From positions 1 through 49,876 of the forward strand of contig NZ_JADHVT010000021.1 of the NCBI RefSeq assembly GCF_016783915.1: 49,876 nucleotides of DNA, given 5' to 3'. The notes below the pieces were generated by a model. It made no database searches and had not been told where the DNA came from. It saw nothing but the letters and a program-made list of their open reading frames with translations. Source of the DNA: Acidovorax sp. (GTDB taxonomy: Bacteria > Pseudomonadota > Gammaproteobacteria > Burkholderiales > Burkholderiaceae_C). Of the stretch, positions 8,880 through 17,925 are shown one piece after another; within the stretch, counting starts at the first letter, position 1; every line of letters starts with the position of its first letter. Both the position numbers and the translations under genes were made by a program.

Positions 8880-11800
8880 ATGCGTACGAATAAGTTGTGG
8901 TCGTCTCCCCTGGCTTGGATGGTTGCTACTTTCCTCATTGGAGCGGTAGCGAGCGGACTTTTCGCTGGCTACCAAATGGCCGCCAACACCCACTCCGCCC
9001 AAACTACGTTTGAAGCCCTGGCAGACGATGTTGTTGAGCGCCTTCAGCAGCGCGTGCAACTGTATGAATACGGCCTGCGAGGGGCCAGGGCTGTGGTGGT
9101 AACGGCTGGCGAGGGTGGTATCAACCAACGTCTGTTCCGCCAATACTACGAAACGCGGAACTTCGATCAAGAGTTTCCTGGCGCGCGGGGTTTTGGCTTC
9201 ATTCGAAAAGTACCCAGGCCACAGACAGAACCGTATCTGCAAGCGAGGCGGGCCGGTGGACTCACCGGGTTCTCGATCAAAACACTGAACGAGCACAGCG
9301 ACGACCGCTTTGTCATCGAATACATAGAGCCTTATGAGCGCAACCGCATGGCTCAAGGACTGGATATTGGGTCTGAGGCCAACCGCCGCCAGGCAGCCAT
9401 TTCTGCCATGCAAACGGGCAAAGCCACAATTACCGGCCCCATCACCCTGATCCAGGCATCAGGGGACCCCCAGCGCTCAGTGCTATTCCTCCTCCCGATT
9501 TACCGCGGCGGGACAACCCCAGAGGGTATTGACAACCGCGAGTCCATGGGCTTTGGATGGGCCTACGCCCCCCTCGCATTGAGCGAAGTACTCGCCGACT
9601 TCAACATCACACAGCTGCAGTACGACCTGTCAATCACCGATGTCTCCAACCCCTCGCAGCCAGACCCTGTATTCAACAGTCAGCGCCAACGAACCCCTGT
9701 AAAAACCACCTTGCAGCAGACATTGGAGCGCGAAATCTACGGCCGGTTATGGCGCTTCGAGCTATCCGCAAGGCCCGAGTTCACCAAAGGCCTCGATCAG
9801 TTGTCGTGGCGTACGGTACTTGCCGTCGGGATGGTGACCAGCCTTTTGATGTCGCTACTGGTGGGGGCTGTGCGGTCGGGCCTCGAACGCAAGCGAAAGA
9901 TCCTGCAGCAGCAGGCTCAGCTGGCGACGATTATGGAAAGCTCTGCGGATGCCATTGTGGGGGAATCAACGCAAGGCAAGGTCATCATCTGGAACCCTGC
10001 GGCAGAGCGCCTGTTCGGCTACACCAGGGATGAGGCCATGGGACAACCCATGATCGAGCGCATGACGGCTGTTGATGAAAAGGGCAAGGAAGAGCAGCTG
10101 GTAATGAAGGTCATGTCCAAAGGCGACGCAGACCCTGTGGACATGACACTGTTGGCAAAGGACGGCGTGCTCGCACCGGTTTCTGTCACGGCCAGTGCAA
10201 TACGCAGTGAACGGGGCCAAATCATCGGTATCGCCCGCTTCATGCGAGATATTCGAGACCGTCAGCGTGCAGAAAAAGCGATGGCAGACCTGGCCTCCAG
10301 TCTCGAAAAACAGGTTGCAAGCCGCACTGCGGACTTGGAAAGCGCGCGCCATGACCTGCAAACAGTGCTCGATTCCGTGCCATCCATGATCGGCTACTGG
10401 GACAAGGACCTCCGTAACCGCGTTGCCAACAAGGCCTACAGCGATTGGTTTGGTGTTGAGCCCTCCAGCTTGCTTGGCATACCCATGGTCCAGCTGCTAG
10501 GGGCCGATATGTTCGAGCGCAACCGCCCTTACATAGAGGGGGCCTTGCGCGGCGAAAGGCAAAAATTCGAGCGCTCCATCCCTCGTCCTGATGGCATGGG
10601 AAGCCGCCACTCACTGGCCAACTACCTGCCTGACATCGTGAACGGGGAGGTCCGAGGTTTTTACGTGATCGTGCACGACATCACGGACATTGTGGCAAGC
10701 CGCCAGGCCTTTGCCAGGGAGCGTGAACGACTGGCGCACATCATCGAGGGCACGAATGTCGGCACCTGGGAGTGGAACGTCCAGACCGGCGAGATCACCG
10801 TCAACGAGCGCTGGGCAGACATCATTGGTTATACCCTTGCGGAGCTGCAGCCCACCAGTATCGATACCTGGAAAACCCGTTGCCACCCGGACGACCTTCC
10901 CGTAGCGCAGGGTCTGCTGGATACCCATTTCCGTGGAGAACTGCCGCACTACCAGAGCGTCGTGCGAATGCGCCACAAAACGGGTCATTGGGTCTGGGTT
11001 CAATCCCGCGGACAGGTTATTACGCGCACTCCAGAGGGTGCGCCGCAATGGATGTCTGGCACACACCAAGACATCTCTGCCACGAAGAAGGCTGAGGAAC
11101 ACCTGCAGCAAGTGGTCGCCACCCTCGAGGGTGTTCTGGGCGCTGCTACCCAGCAGTCCATCATTGCCACCGACCTTGAGGGAACCATTACCCTCTTCAA
11201 TACCGGTGCCGAGAAAATGCTGGGGTACAAGGCACAAGAAATGGTGGGGATCAGCTCTCCAGCGCCCCTGCACTTGGCAGAAGAGGTCAACACCTACGGG
11301 CAAGAGCTTTCGTTAAGGTATGGATACCCGGTTCAGGGTTTCCGAGTCTTTGTGCACGAGGCTGAACGGCTAGGTTTTGAAAGCCGTGAATGGACCTACG
11401 TACACAAGGACGGGCACCATCTGCCTGTTCAACTGTCAGTCAACACGGTCCGGGACACGCAGGGTGGAATTATTGGGTATCTCGGTATCGCGCAGGACAT
11501 GACGGAGCACCACCTGCAAGAGCAAAGCCTGCGCCACGCGAAGGCCGAAGCAGAAGCGGCGAGTGCCGCCAAGAGCATATTTCTGGCCAACATGAGCCAT
11601 GAAATCCGGACTCCCATGAACGCCGTGCTCGGCGTGTCCCACTTGCTGGCAGACACCCCTTTGAACGATGACCAGCGCCAACTCCTGGCCAAGATGCAAA
11701 TTGCCAGCAGATCCTTGATGGGCATCATCAATGATGTGCTGGATATATCGAAGATTGAAGCTGGGGAAATGACCACAGAGTCAGTCGTATTCAGCCCTGC

Positions 11801-13850
11801 CGAATTGCTGACGGAATTGTTTCAGCTTTACTCGCCCCAAGCTTCTAACAAGGGTGTGAGCATCGAACTGAAAGGCGTGAATGTATTGCCCGCAGCTTTG
11901 CTGGGAGATCCAACGCGTCTGCGGCAAGTGCTGTCCAATCTTCTGAGCAATGCCATCAAATTCACCTCCCAAGGCAGCGTGTCCCTGCGGGTCGCACGGG
12001 AACAGAATCCGGGCAATGCCGACCCGCATGTCTGGCTGGAATTTTCGGTGGTGGATACCGGTGAAGGTATTTCTGAAACGGCACTGAAGGGCCTCTTCAC
12101 CCCGTTTGCGCAGGCCGATGCTTCCACCACACGGCGGTTTGGTGGAACGGGGCTGGGGCTGTCCATCGTCAAACGCTTGTGCGAACTCATGGGGGGAGAA
12201 GTCGGTGCGCACAGCACGGTGGGCGCCGGCAGTACGTTCCGGGTGCGGCTGCCGTTCGCCGTCGCCGATGAAGAGGACCTGTCCGGGCAATCAGTATCCA
12301 GCCAAAGACGCTTGAGCATATTCATCGTTGACGACAACGAGCTCGACAGAGTGAATCTGGTGCAAATGGGTGAGGCTTTTGGCTGGCGTACTACAGCGCT
12401 GAACTCTGGTACCGAATTGGTTCACCGAATGCAGGAACTGGCGGACGCGCACCAACCGCTGCCGGATGCGTTGGTCGTGGACTGGAAGATGCCGGGTTTG
12501 GACGGTATACAGGCATTGATCATGCTCACGGAGCGCATAGGCAACAAGGACTTGCCGGCCACGCTGGTCGTATCTGCCCAAGAAAGAGATCATGTTGCCA
12601 GCCACGACCCCACGGGGGTGGTAAACCGCATCCTGACTAAGCCAGTGAATCCATCTTCCCTGTTCAATGCCATCAACGCCAGTGTGGCGGAACGCACGGG
12701 GCGGCAAGATCATGTCGTGCAGTTCACCCGACTGGAGGCCATACAAGGCCAATGGCTGCAAGGCATGCGCATTCTGCTGGTGGACGACAGCGATATCAAT
12801 CTGGAAGTGGCCAGCCAGATGCTCAAGAAAGAAGGCGCAACCGTGGAAGTCTGCGTCAACGGCCAGGATGCCTTACTGGCTCTCACTGCCATGAAGGGCA
12901 GCGGCACCAGTTTTGATGCCGTTCTGATGGACATCCAAATGCCTGTCATGGATGGCTACGAAGCAACGAGACGTGCGCGCCACCAACTCGGCTTGATCAA
13001 GCTGCCCATCATTGCGTTGACAGCCGGGGCACTGACCGAGGAACGGCGCCGCGCAGAGGCTGCTGGCATGGACGCGTTTCTGACCAAGCCACTGGACCCC
13101 GCGCTGTTGGTGCGCACTGTGCACGCGCAGGTAACCAGAGCGCGCGGGACTACTGCAGCCGTTGCACTCGCCGAACCGGCGGGCTACCAGTCCACATCGG
13201 CCCACTGGCCCGACATTGAGGGCATTCGCGCCGAGGATGCAAAACGCTTGATGCAAGGCGACGTTGGGCTGTTCACCAACTTGCTTCAACGCTTTTTGCG
13301 CGACTACAGCGACGGTTTTCCGCCAACGACCGACAGCGCCAACACGCAGGAACATGACGCTTTGGTCTCTCGTGTGCACAAGCTGCGAGGCTCCTCTGGC
13401 ATGTTGGGTGCCACCAGGCTGCATGCAATTGCGTCCCAGCTGGAAACTTTGCTGCGCGAGGGAGACGGGCATCAAGCCGCTGACGCTGACGAGACCACGG
13501 ACGCTGCGGCCTTGCTCGCTTCGCTGAACGATGCGCTCAGACAACTGAGCGCTGCGGCTGAAGCAGCACTTGCGAGTGATGCAAGGCCCCCCACAGCACC
13601 GGGCAATGTGGGCAGCGCGGAACGCACTGCGAACCATGTGTCGGAATCCACGCTGCAAGCGGTACAAGATCTGAGACGGCTTCTTGACCGGCAGGACTTG
13701 GCGGCGATCAAAAGCTTTGAGAATCTCGCCCCAGACTTGCTTTCTCTCATGGGTCCGCAAGCCATGGAGTCTCTGAGCCATGCCGTTCACTCGCTGGACT
13801 TTGCAGCTGCCGCCTGCACGCTATCGAACGTATTGACCGACGAGGCCTAG
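8880..13850 (+). CDS. Hybrid sensor histidine kinase: CHASE, four PAS, HisKA/HATPase, two receivers, Hpt
   Basis: A 1656-residue inner-membrane sensor. A membrane helix at about 12-34 is followed by an outer CHASE domain (about 50-290) and a second helix (about 315-340). Four PAS-like domains follow (about 346-460, 492-610, 616-745, 740-880). The dimerisation helix carries H907 in MSHEIRTPMN. The ATPase part has LSNLLSNAIKFT, DTGEGIS and FGGTGLGLSIVK. Receiver 1 has D1201 (VVDWKMPG), receiver 2 has D1351 (MDIQMPVMDG) with its TKP lysine, and an Hpt domain has H1500 in HKLRGSSG. All phosphorelay residues are present. The DGC gene 99 nt downstream and the divergent GGDEF-EAL gene are the likely output partners. 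CHASE suggests an external small-molecule signal, identity unknown. Confidence 0.95.
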   Translation: MRTNKLWSSPLAWMVATFLIGAVASGLFAGYQMAANTHSAQTTFEALADDVVERLQQRVQLYEYGLRGARAVVVTAGEGGINQRLFRQYYETRNFDQEFPGARGFGFIRKVPRPQTEPYLQARRAGGLTGFSIKTLNEHSDDRFVIEYIEPYERNRMAQGLDIGSEANRRQAAISAMQTGKATITGPITLIQASGDPQRSVLFLLPIYRGGTTPEGIDNRESMGFGWAYAPLALSEVLADFNITQLQYDLSITDVSNPSQPDPVFNSQRQRTPVKTTLQQTLEREIYGRLWRFELSARPEFTKGLDQLSWRTVLAVGMVTSLLMSLLVGAVRSGLERKRKILQQQAQLATIMESSADAIVGESTQGKVIIWNPAAERLFGYTRDEAMGQPMIERMTAVDEKGKEEQLVMKVMSKGDADPVDMTLLAKDGVLAPVSVTASAIRSERGQIIGIARFMRDIRDRQRAEKAMADLASSLEKQVASRTADLESARHDLQTVLDSVPSMIGYWDKDLRNRVANKAYSDWFGVEPSSLLGIPMVQLLGADMFERNRPYIEGALRGERQKFERSIPRPDGMGSRHSLANYLPDIVNGEVRGFYVIVHDITDIVASRQAFARERERLAHIIEGTNVGTWEWNVQTGEITVNERWADIIGYTLAELQPTSIDTWKTRCHPDDLPVAQGLLDTHFRGELPHYQSVVRMRHKTGHWVWVQSRGQVITRTPEGAPQWMSGTHQDISATKKAEEHLQQVVATLEGVLGAATQQSIIATDLEGTITLFNTGAEKMLGYKAQEMVGISSPAPLHLAEEVNTYGQELSLRYGYPVQGFRVFVHEAERLGFESREWTYVHKDGHHLPVQLSVNTVRDTQGGIIGYLGIAQDMTEHHLQEQSLRHAKAEAEAASAAKSIFLANMSHEIRTPMNAVLGVSHLLADTPLNDDQRQLLAKMQIASRSLMGIINDVLDISKIEAGEMTTESVVFSPAELLTELFQLYSPQASNKGVSIELKGVNVLPAALLGDPTRLRQVLSNLLSNAIKFTSQGSVSLRVAREQNPGNADPHVWLEFSVVDTGEGISETALKGLFTPFAQADASTTRRFGGTGLGLSIVKRLCELMGGEVGAHSTVGAGSTFRVRLPFAVADEEDLSGQSVSSQRRLSIFIVDDNELDRVNLVQMGEAFGWRTTALNSGTELVHRMQELADAHQPLPDALVVDWKMPGLDGIQALIMLTERIGNKDLPATLVVSAQERDHVASHDPTGVVNRILTKPVNPSSLFNAINASVAERTGRQDHVVQFTRLEAIQGQWLQGMRILLVDDSDINLEVASQMLKKEGATVEVCVNGQDALLALTAMKGSGTSFDAVLMDIQMPVMDGYEATRRARHQLGLIKLPIIALTAGALTEERRRAEAAGMDAFLTKPLDPALLVRTVHAQVTRARGTTAAVALAEPAGYQSTSAHWPDIEGIRAEDAKRLMQGDVGLFTNLLQRFLRDYSDGFPPTTDSANTQEHDALVSRVHKLRGSSGMLGATRLHAIASQLETLLREGDGHQAADADETTDAAALLASLNDALRQLSAAAEAALASDARPPTAPGNVGSAERTANHVSESTLQAVQDLRRLLDRQDLAAIKSFENLAPDLLSLMGPQAMESLSHAVHSLDFAAAACTLSNVLTDEA

Positions 13851-13949
13851 TGCTTTTGTGCCTGAGACACAATCTGCGCCACGGGCTTGCTGCGCTCGAC
13901 ACCACACGATGTCGGCAAGACATGCGCTCTGCGAAAGAGACTACCAACC

Positions 13950-14939
13950 ATGCCCAATTTGATTGACCCGACCAGCGCCAATATTTTGATCGTCGATGAC
14001 GACATTACGGTGATCCAGGTGCTGGCCAAGACACTGACTGCCATCGGCCGTGTGCGCTACGCGCTCAATGGTGCTGACGCTCTTCGGCTGGCCCTGCAGG
14101 AGCCGCCAGATGTCATCTTGCTGGACGCCGACATGCCGGGCATGTCGGGCTTTGAAGTGCTGAGTGCTATGCGCTTACAACCGTCGCTTGAACAAGTGCC
14201 CACCATTTTCATCACCAGCCACAATAGCGAAGAGATGGAAGAAAAAGGGCTGGCCAGCGGAGCGGCAGATTTCATCGGAAAGCCATTTCGGCCCGCCATA
14301 GTGGCTGCGCGGGTAAGAACCCAGTTGCGGCTGAAGCTGGCAGTAGACCGTCTGCGCACACTCTCTGCCATCGACGCGCTAACTGGGATTGCCAACCGTC
14401 GCACGCTGGATGAAGCGCTGATGATGGAATGCAAGCGCACCCAGCGCAGCCATACACCGCTGTCCGTGCTGATGCTGGACGTGGACCATTTCAAATGTTT
14501 TAACGACACCTACGGGCACGGTGCAGGAGACGATGCGCTGATTGGCATCGCTCGTGCCATGCGTGCCTGTACAAATCGCCCTGCAGACCTTCCTGCCCGT
14601 TACGGTGGAGAAGAGTTTGCGTTGATTCTGCCGGATACCGATGGCGCCGGGGCAATGACCGTCGCGAGTTCACTGATGGCGAATGTGGCACGGCTCAAAA
14701 TCCCGCACACGGCTTCGGGGACAGGATTTCTTACCGTCTCTATCGGTGTCGGTTGCTTTGACAAGGAGTCAGCCCGCTGGGCAGACTGCCGTGAAGGCTT
14801 GCGGGACGTTTCCGCAAGCAGCCCCTCTGCATGTGCAAGCGCTCTATTGACCACAGCCGATCAGGCACTGTATGCCGCCAAATCAAACGGCCGCGCCAAC
14901 GCCGTGCTCAAACGGTTTGACGGGTTCATGCCCGAATAG
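13950..14939 (+). CDS. Response-regulator diguanylate cyclase (REC-GGDEF)
   Basis: A 329-residue PleD/WspR-like soluble cyclase. The receiver (about 10-130) has ILIVDDD and D59 in LLDADMPGMSG. The GGDEF domain opens with DALTGIANRRTLDEAL and has the active GGEEF signature at 219-223. RPAD at 210-213 is the product-binding inhibitory site at the canonical spacing. It should therefore make cyclic di-GMP when phosphorylated and be product-inhibited. The start MPNLIDPT at 13950 follows GAAAGAG and is preferred to an upstream frame from 13887. It lies 99 nt downstream of the hybrid kinase in the same orientation, so co-transcription and phosphotransfer from the kinase Hpt are likely but not shown. 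Confidence 0.95.
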   Translation: MPNLIDPTSANILIVDDDITVIQVLAKTLTAIGRVRYALNGADALRLALQEPPDVILLDADMPGMSGFEVLSAMRLQPSLEQVPTIFITSHNSEEMEEKGLASGAADFIGKPFRPAIVAARVRTQLRLKLAVDRLRTLSAIDALTGIANRRTLDEALMMECKRTQRSHTPLSVLMLDVDHFKCFNDTYGHGAGDDALIGIARAMRACTNRPADLPARYGGEEFALILPDTDGAGAMTVASSLMANVARLKIPHTASGTGFLTVSIGVGCFDKESARWADCREGLRDVSASSPSACASALLTTADQALYAAKSNGRANAVLKRFDGFMPE

Positions 14940-15020
14940 CCCCACCGCTGACGGCCCGCCCAGCGTTGGCGCTGCAGGCATTCTGCGCTCCGGTTGCAAG
15001 GGGCCACCGGTTCGGCGTGG

Positions 15021-17084
15021 CTATGCAACCTTGCGCTCTGCAGCAAACGCCACATACCAGTCCAGGCACCCCGGGTTCGCCATGGCGTCCTTGTTGACCA
15101 CCTTCTCGATCGGCTGGCCCAGCAGCAGTTTCTTGATGGGCAGCTCCTGCTTCTTGCCGCTCAGGGTGCGTGGCACCTCCGCCACCACAAAGATGTCGTC
15201 GGGCACAAAACGCGGGCTCAGGGCCGTGCGCACCGCGCCGTTGATGCGCGCGCGCAGGGCCTCGTCCAGCACGTTGCCGGGGCGCAGCACCACAAACAGC
15301 GGCATGTAGCTTTCGCGGCCCAGGTACTCCAGGTCCACCACCAGACTGTCGAGCACTTCGGGCAAGGATTCGACAGCGCTGTAGATCTCGCTCGTGCCCA
15401 TGCGCAGGCCGTGACGGTTGATGGTGGCGTCGCTGCGGCCGTAGATCACGCAGCCGCCGTTGGCGCCGATCTTGAGCCAGTCACCATGGCGCCACACCGC
15501 GCCCATGCCCGCGGGGCCATCGCCACCGCCGGGCTGACGGCCGTGGCCTGCGGGGTACATGTCGAAGTAGCTCGACAGGTAGCGGCTGCCGTCCTTGTCA
15601 CCCCACAGGTAGAGCGGCATCGATGGAATCGGCTGCGCGCAGACCAGCTCGCCCACCGCGTCCTGCACAGGGCGGCCCTCGGCATCCCATGACTCCACGG
15701 CCGCGCCCAGCATGCGGCACTGCATCTCGCCCGGCACCTGGGGCATCTCGCGGTGGCCGCCGATGAAGGCACCGCAAAAGTCGGTGCCGCCCGAGATGTT
15801 GTTCCACCAGATATCGGATGTGCCCAGCGCTTCGAACTGCGCCGTACCCCACTGCTGCACCTCGGGCGACAGCGGTGAGCCGGTGGTGCCCAGCGCGCGG
15901 ATGCGCGTGAGGTCGCCATAGTCGGCCAGCGTGATACCCGCCTTCATGCAGTTGGCAAAAAACGCCGCGCCCGCGCCGAAGAAGGTCACGCCCGTCTCGG
16001 CGGCAAAGCGCCACAGCACGCCCCAGTCGGGGTGGTCCTTGCTGCCGCCGGGGTTGCCGTCGTAGATCACGCAGGTGGTGCCCGACAGCAGGCCCGAGAG
16101 CTGCGCGTTCCACATCACCCAGCCCGTGGAGCTGTACCAGTGGTAGCGCTCGCCAAAGCTGTTGGGCTCGTAGCTGCAGCCGATGTCGTTGTGCAGCACT
16201 TTGAGCTGCAGCGCCACCAGCACCGTGCCGCCGTGGCCGTGCACGATGGGCTTGGGCAAACCGGTGGTGCCGCTGGAATAGACGATCCACAGGGGGTGGT
16301 CAAACGGCAGCCACATCGGCTCGAAGGCAGCCGTTTCTGCATCGTTTTGGGCGGTAGCGCTAGTCCAATCTGTCCAGTCTGCTATAGAAATAGAAGCATC
16401 CAGATTGCCCAGCAGCACGGCATGCTGCACGCTGGGCAGGGCCTCGCGCAGCTCGGCGAGCACGGGGCGGCGGTCGTGGTCGCGGCCGCCGTAGCTCACG
16501 CCATCCACGCCGATCAGCACCTTGGGTTCGATCTGGCGGAAGCGGTCGAGCACCGCATGCGTACCCATGTCGGGCGCGCAGATGCTCCACACGCCGCCGA
16601 TGCTCACCGTGGCCAGGAAGGCGATCATGGCCTCGGGCACGTTGGGCAGGTAGGCGGCCACGCGGTCGCCGGGCTGGACGCCCTGGGCCTTGAGGTGCAG
16701 CGCGAGCGACGCGACCTGGCGCCGCAACTCGGGCCAGCTCAGCTCGCGGTGGTGACCTTTTTCATTGCGGCTGATGATGGCGGGCAGGCCTGCGGCGTGG
16801 GCCGCATCCACATGCCTCAGCGCCTGGCGCGCGTAGTTGACCTGGGCGCCGGGAAACCATTGCGCGCCGGGCATGGTGTTCTTGGCCAGCACGGCCGTGT
16901 GGGGGGTGGGCGACTCCAGTTGGAAGTAGTCCCACACGCTTTGCCAGAAGGCATCGAGCTCGGTGGTGGACCAGCGCCACAGTGCGTCGTAGCTGTCGAA
17001 CTGCAGGCCACGGGCGTCGCGCAGCCAGTTCTGGTACAGGCGGATCTGGGGAATGAAAGGCGGGGTGTTTTGTTTTGTCTCCAT
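15021..17084 (-). CDS. Acetoacetyl-CoA synthetase (acetoacetate-CoA ligase)
   Basis: A 687-residue ANL enzyme that should form acetoacetyl-CoA from acetoacetate, ATP and CoA, feeding ketone bodies or polyhydroxybutyrate breakdown products into central metabolism. The N-terminus (RLYQNWL...FDSYDALWRWSTTELDAFWQSVWDYF) and GGTDFCGAFIGG are typical of this family as opposed to acetyl-CoA synthetase. The P-loop YSSGTTGLPK is near residue 270, SGRSDATINR-like (YGRSDATINRHGLRMGT) is the hinge, and LPIKKLL near the end carries the catalytic lysine. ATG 17084 gives METKQN; an open extension reaches 17237. The segment coding about residues 230-246 is a copy of a dispersed repeat (16349-16397). Confidence 0.9.
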   Translation of the reverse strand: METKQNTPPFIPQIRLYQNWLRDARGLQFDSYDALWRWSTTELDAFWQSVWDYFQLESPTPHTAVLAKNTMPGAQWFPGAQVNYARQALRHVDAAHAAGLPAIISRNEKGHHRELSWPELRRQVASLALHLKAQGVQPGDRVAAYLPNVPEAMIAFLATVSIGGVWSICAPDMGTHAVLDRFRQIEPKVLIGVDGVSYGGRDHDRRPVLAELREALPSVQHAVLLGNLDASISIADWTDWTSATAQNDAETAAFEPMWLPFDHPLWIVYSSGTTGLPKPIVHGHGGTVLVALQLKVLHNDIGCSYEPNSFGERYHWYSSTGWVMWNAQLSGLLSGTTCVIYDGNPGGSKDHPDWGVLWRFAAETGVTFFGAGAAFFANCMKAGITLADYGDLTRIRALGTTGSPLSPEVQQWGTAQFEALGTSDIWWNNISGGTDFCGAFIGGHREMPQVPGEMQCRMLGAAVESWDAEGRPVQDAVGELVCAQPIPSMPLYLWGDKDGSRYLSSYFDMYPAGHGRQPGGGDGPAGMGAVWRHGDWLKIGANGGCVIYGRSDATINRHGLRMGTSEIYSAVESLPEVLDSLVVDLEYLGRESYMPLFVVLRPGNVLDEALRARINGAVRTALSPRFVPDDIFVVAEVPRTLSGKKQELPIKKLLLGQPIEKVVNKDAMANPGCLDWYVAFAAERKVA
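16349..16397 (+). repeat. Dispersed AGCGCTAG/GCTAT repeat, copy 2, inside a coding sequence
   Basis: AGCGCTAG at 16356-16363 and GCTAT at 16381-16385 with a decayed partner ATAG at 16390-16393. It is aligned with copy 1 without a length change. Read on the minus strand it encodes SISIADWTDWTSATA within the acetoacetyl-CoA synthetase, just ahead of the FDHPLW block. Confidence 0.6.
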
Positions 17085-17314
17085 GGCGACGCAGCGTACC
17101 AGCGCGCTGCGGCATTGACCATGCTGCGCGGTCTCCGAATTGACATGCCAAAACCGGGCCTGCGGGTGCTGCGCGGCCGGGTGCGGCGACCCCACCAGCG
17201 GGATACCTATACTTTGCGCATGGTTTGGCGGGCACATGCCCCTGGGCCGTTTCTGGGCGCCTGTGCGCCAGTTGTTGCCGAAATTTCCCCCGGGGGCCCT
17301 GGCCCGTCGCTCTG

Positions 17315-17746
17315 ATGCAAATGCTCCTTTCCGCCTGGCCCGCCGTGGCCCTGTTGTTGCCCGTGCTGTGGCTGGTGTCGGTCATCGTGTTCCTGGCCAA
17401 GGGCAACCGGCGGGCGTTTGCACAGCTGATGGCCCTGCTGGCCTGCTTTCTGATCGGCGCGCTGCTGATGGAGTTCTTCACCTTCATGGGCGCCCTCATG
17501 GCCCGCTCGGGCAGCCAGCACGCCACGCCTACGCTGGGTACCGGCACGCGCCAGTTGCTGGAGACCATTGCCAACCCGCGCTCCGTCACCGCGCCGCCGC
17601 TGTCGCTGGCGGCCTTTGCGGCGTACAGCATCGCTGCAGGCTACCTGTGGCTGCTGGTCACCTGGGTACTGCACCTGCGCGGTAAAAAGGCGGGCCCGGC
17701 CAGGAAGAAGTCCACCAAAACCCCGCGCAAGGCGGCCAAGGACTGA
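17315..17746 (+). CDS. Small membrane protein with lysine-rich C-terminal tail, unknown function
   Basis: A 143-residue protein I do not recognise. Three hydrophobic segments are visible (about 5-27, 34-57, 97-120), followed by a basic tail, GKKAGPARKKSTKTPRKAAKD, resembling histone-H1-like Lys/Pro/Ala tails. The start MQMLLSAW (17315) puts the first helix at the N-terminus; an open extension to 17225 exists. The tail would face the cytoplasm if an odd number of spans is used with the N-terminus outside. It is divergent from acetoacetyl-CoA synthetase, with 230 bases between the two starts. A role at the membrane with a nucleic-acid or anionic partner is only a guess. Confidence 0.7.
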   Translation: MQMLLSAWPAVALLLPVLWLVSVIVFLAKGNRRAFAQLMALLACFLIGALLMEFFTFMGALMARSGSQHATPTLGTGTRQLLETIANPRSVTAPPLSLAAFAAYSIAAGYLWLLVTWVLHLRGKKAGPARKKSTKTPRKAAKD

Positions 17747-17764
17747 CATATGGGTGTTTTAGCC

Positions 17765-17810
17765 ACCAAGCGCTAGAACCATATGCACAAGCAGCTATCG
17801 ATTGGATAGC
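17765..17810 (+). repeat. Dispersed AGCGCTAG/GCTAT-ATAGC repeat, copy 3
   Basis: AGCGCTAG at 17769-17776, then GCAGCTAT ending at 17798 and ATAGC at 17806-17810. It lies 22 nt downstream of the small membrane protein gene and upstream of the hydroxylase gene. The GCTAT/ATAGC arms could form a small hairpin in RNA from either strand. Confidence 0.7.
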
Positions 17811-17925
17811 ATCGCCACACCATGGCTTGACGCAGGGCAAAGCCCGCCAAAGCCCGCCCGCCCACAATGGCGCGCTGCCTCCCCACGCCGGGGCGGGCGC
17901 CTTGTCACCTTGCATCCCTCCCGCC

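Noticed and set aside
17207-17749. Minus-strand frame overlapping the small membrane protein
   Set aside because: The Gln/Arg/Gly-rich product has no plausible fold, while the plus-strand frame shows regular membrane helices.
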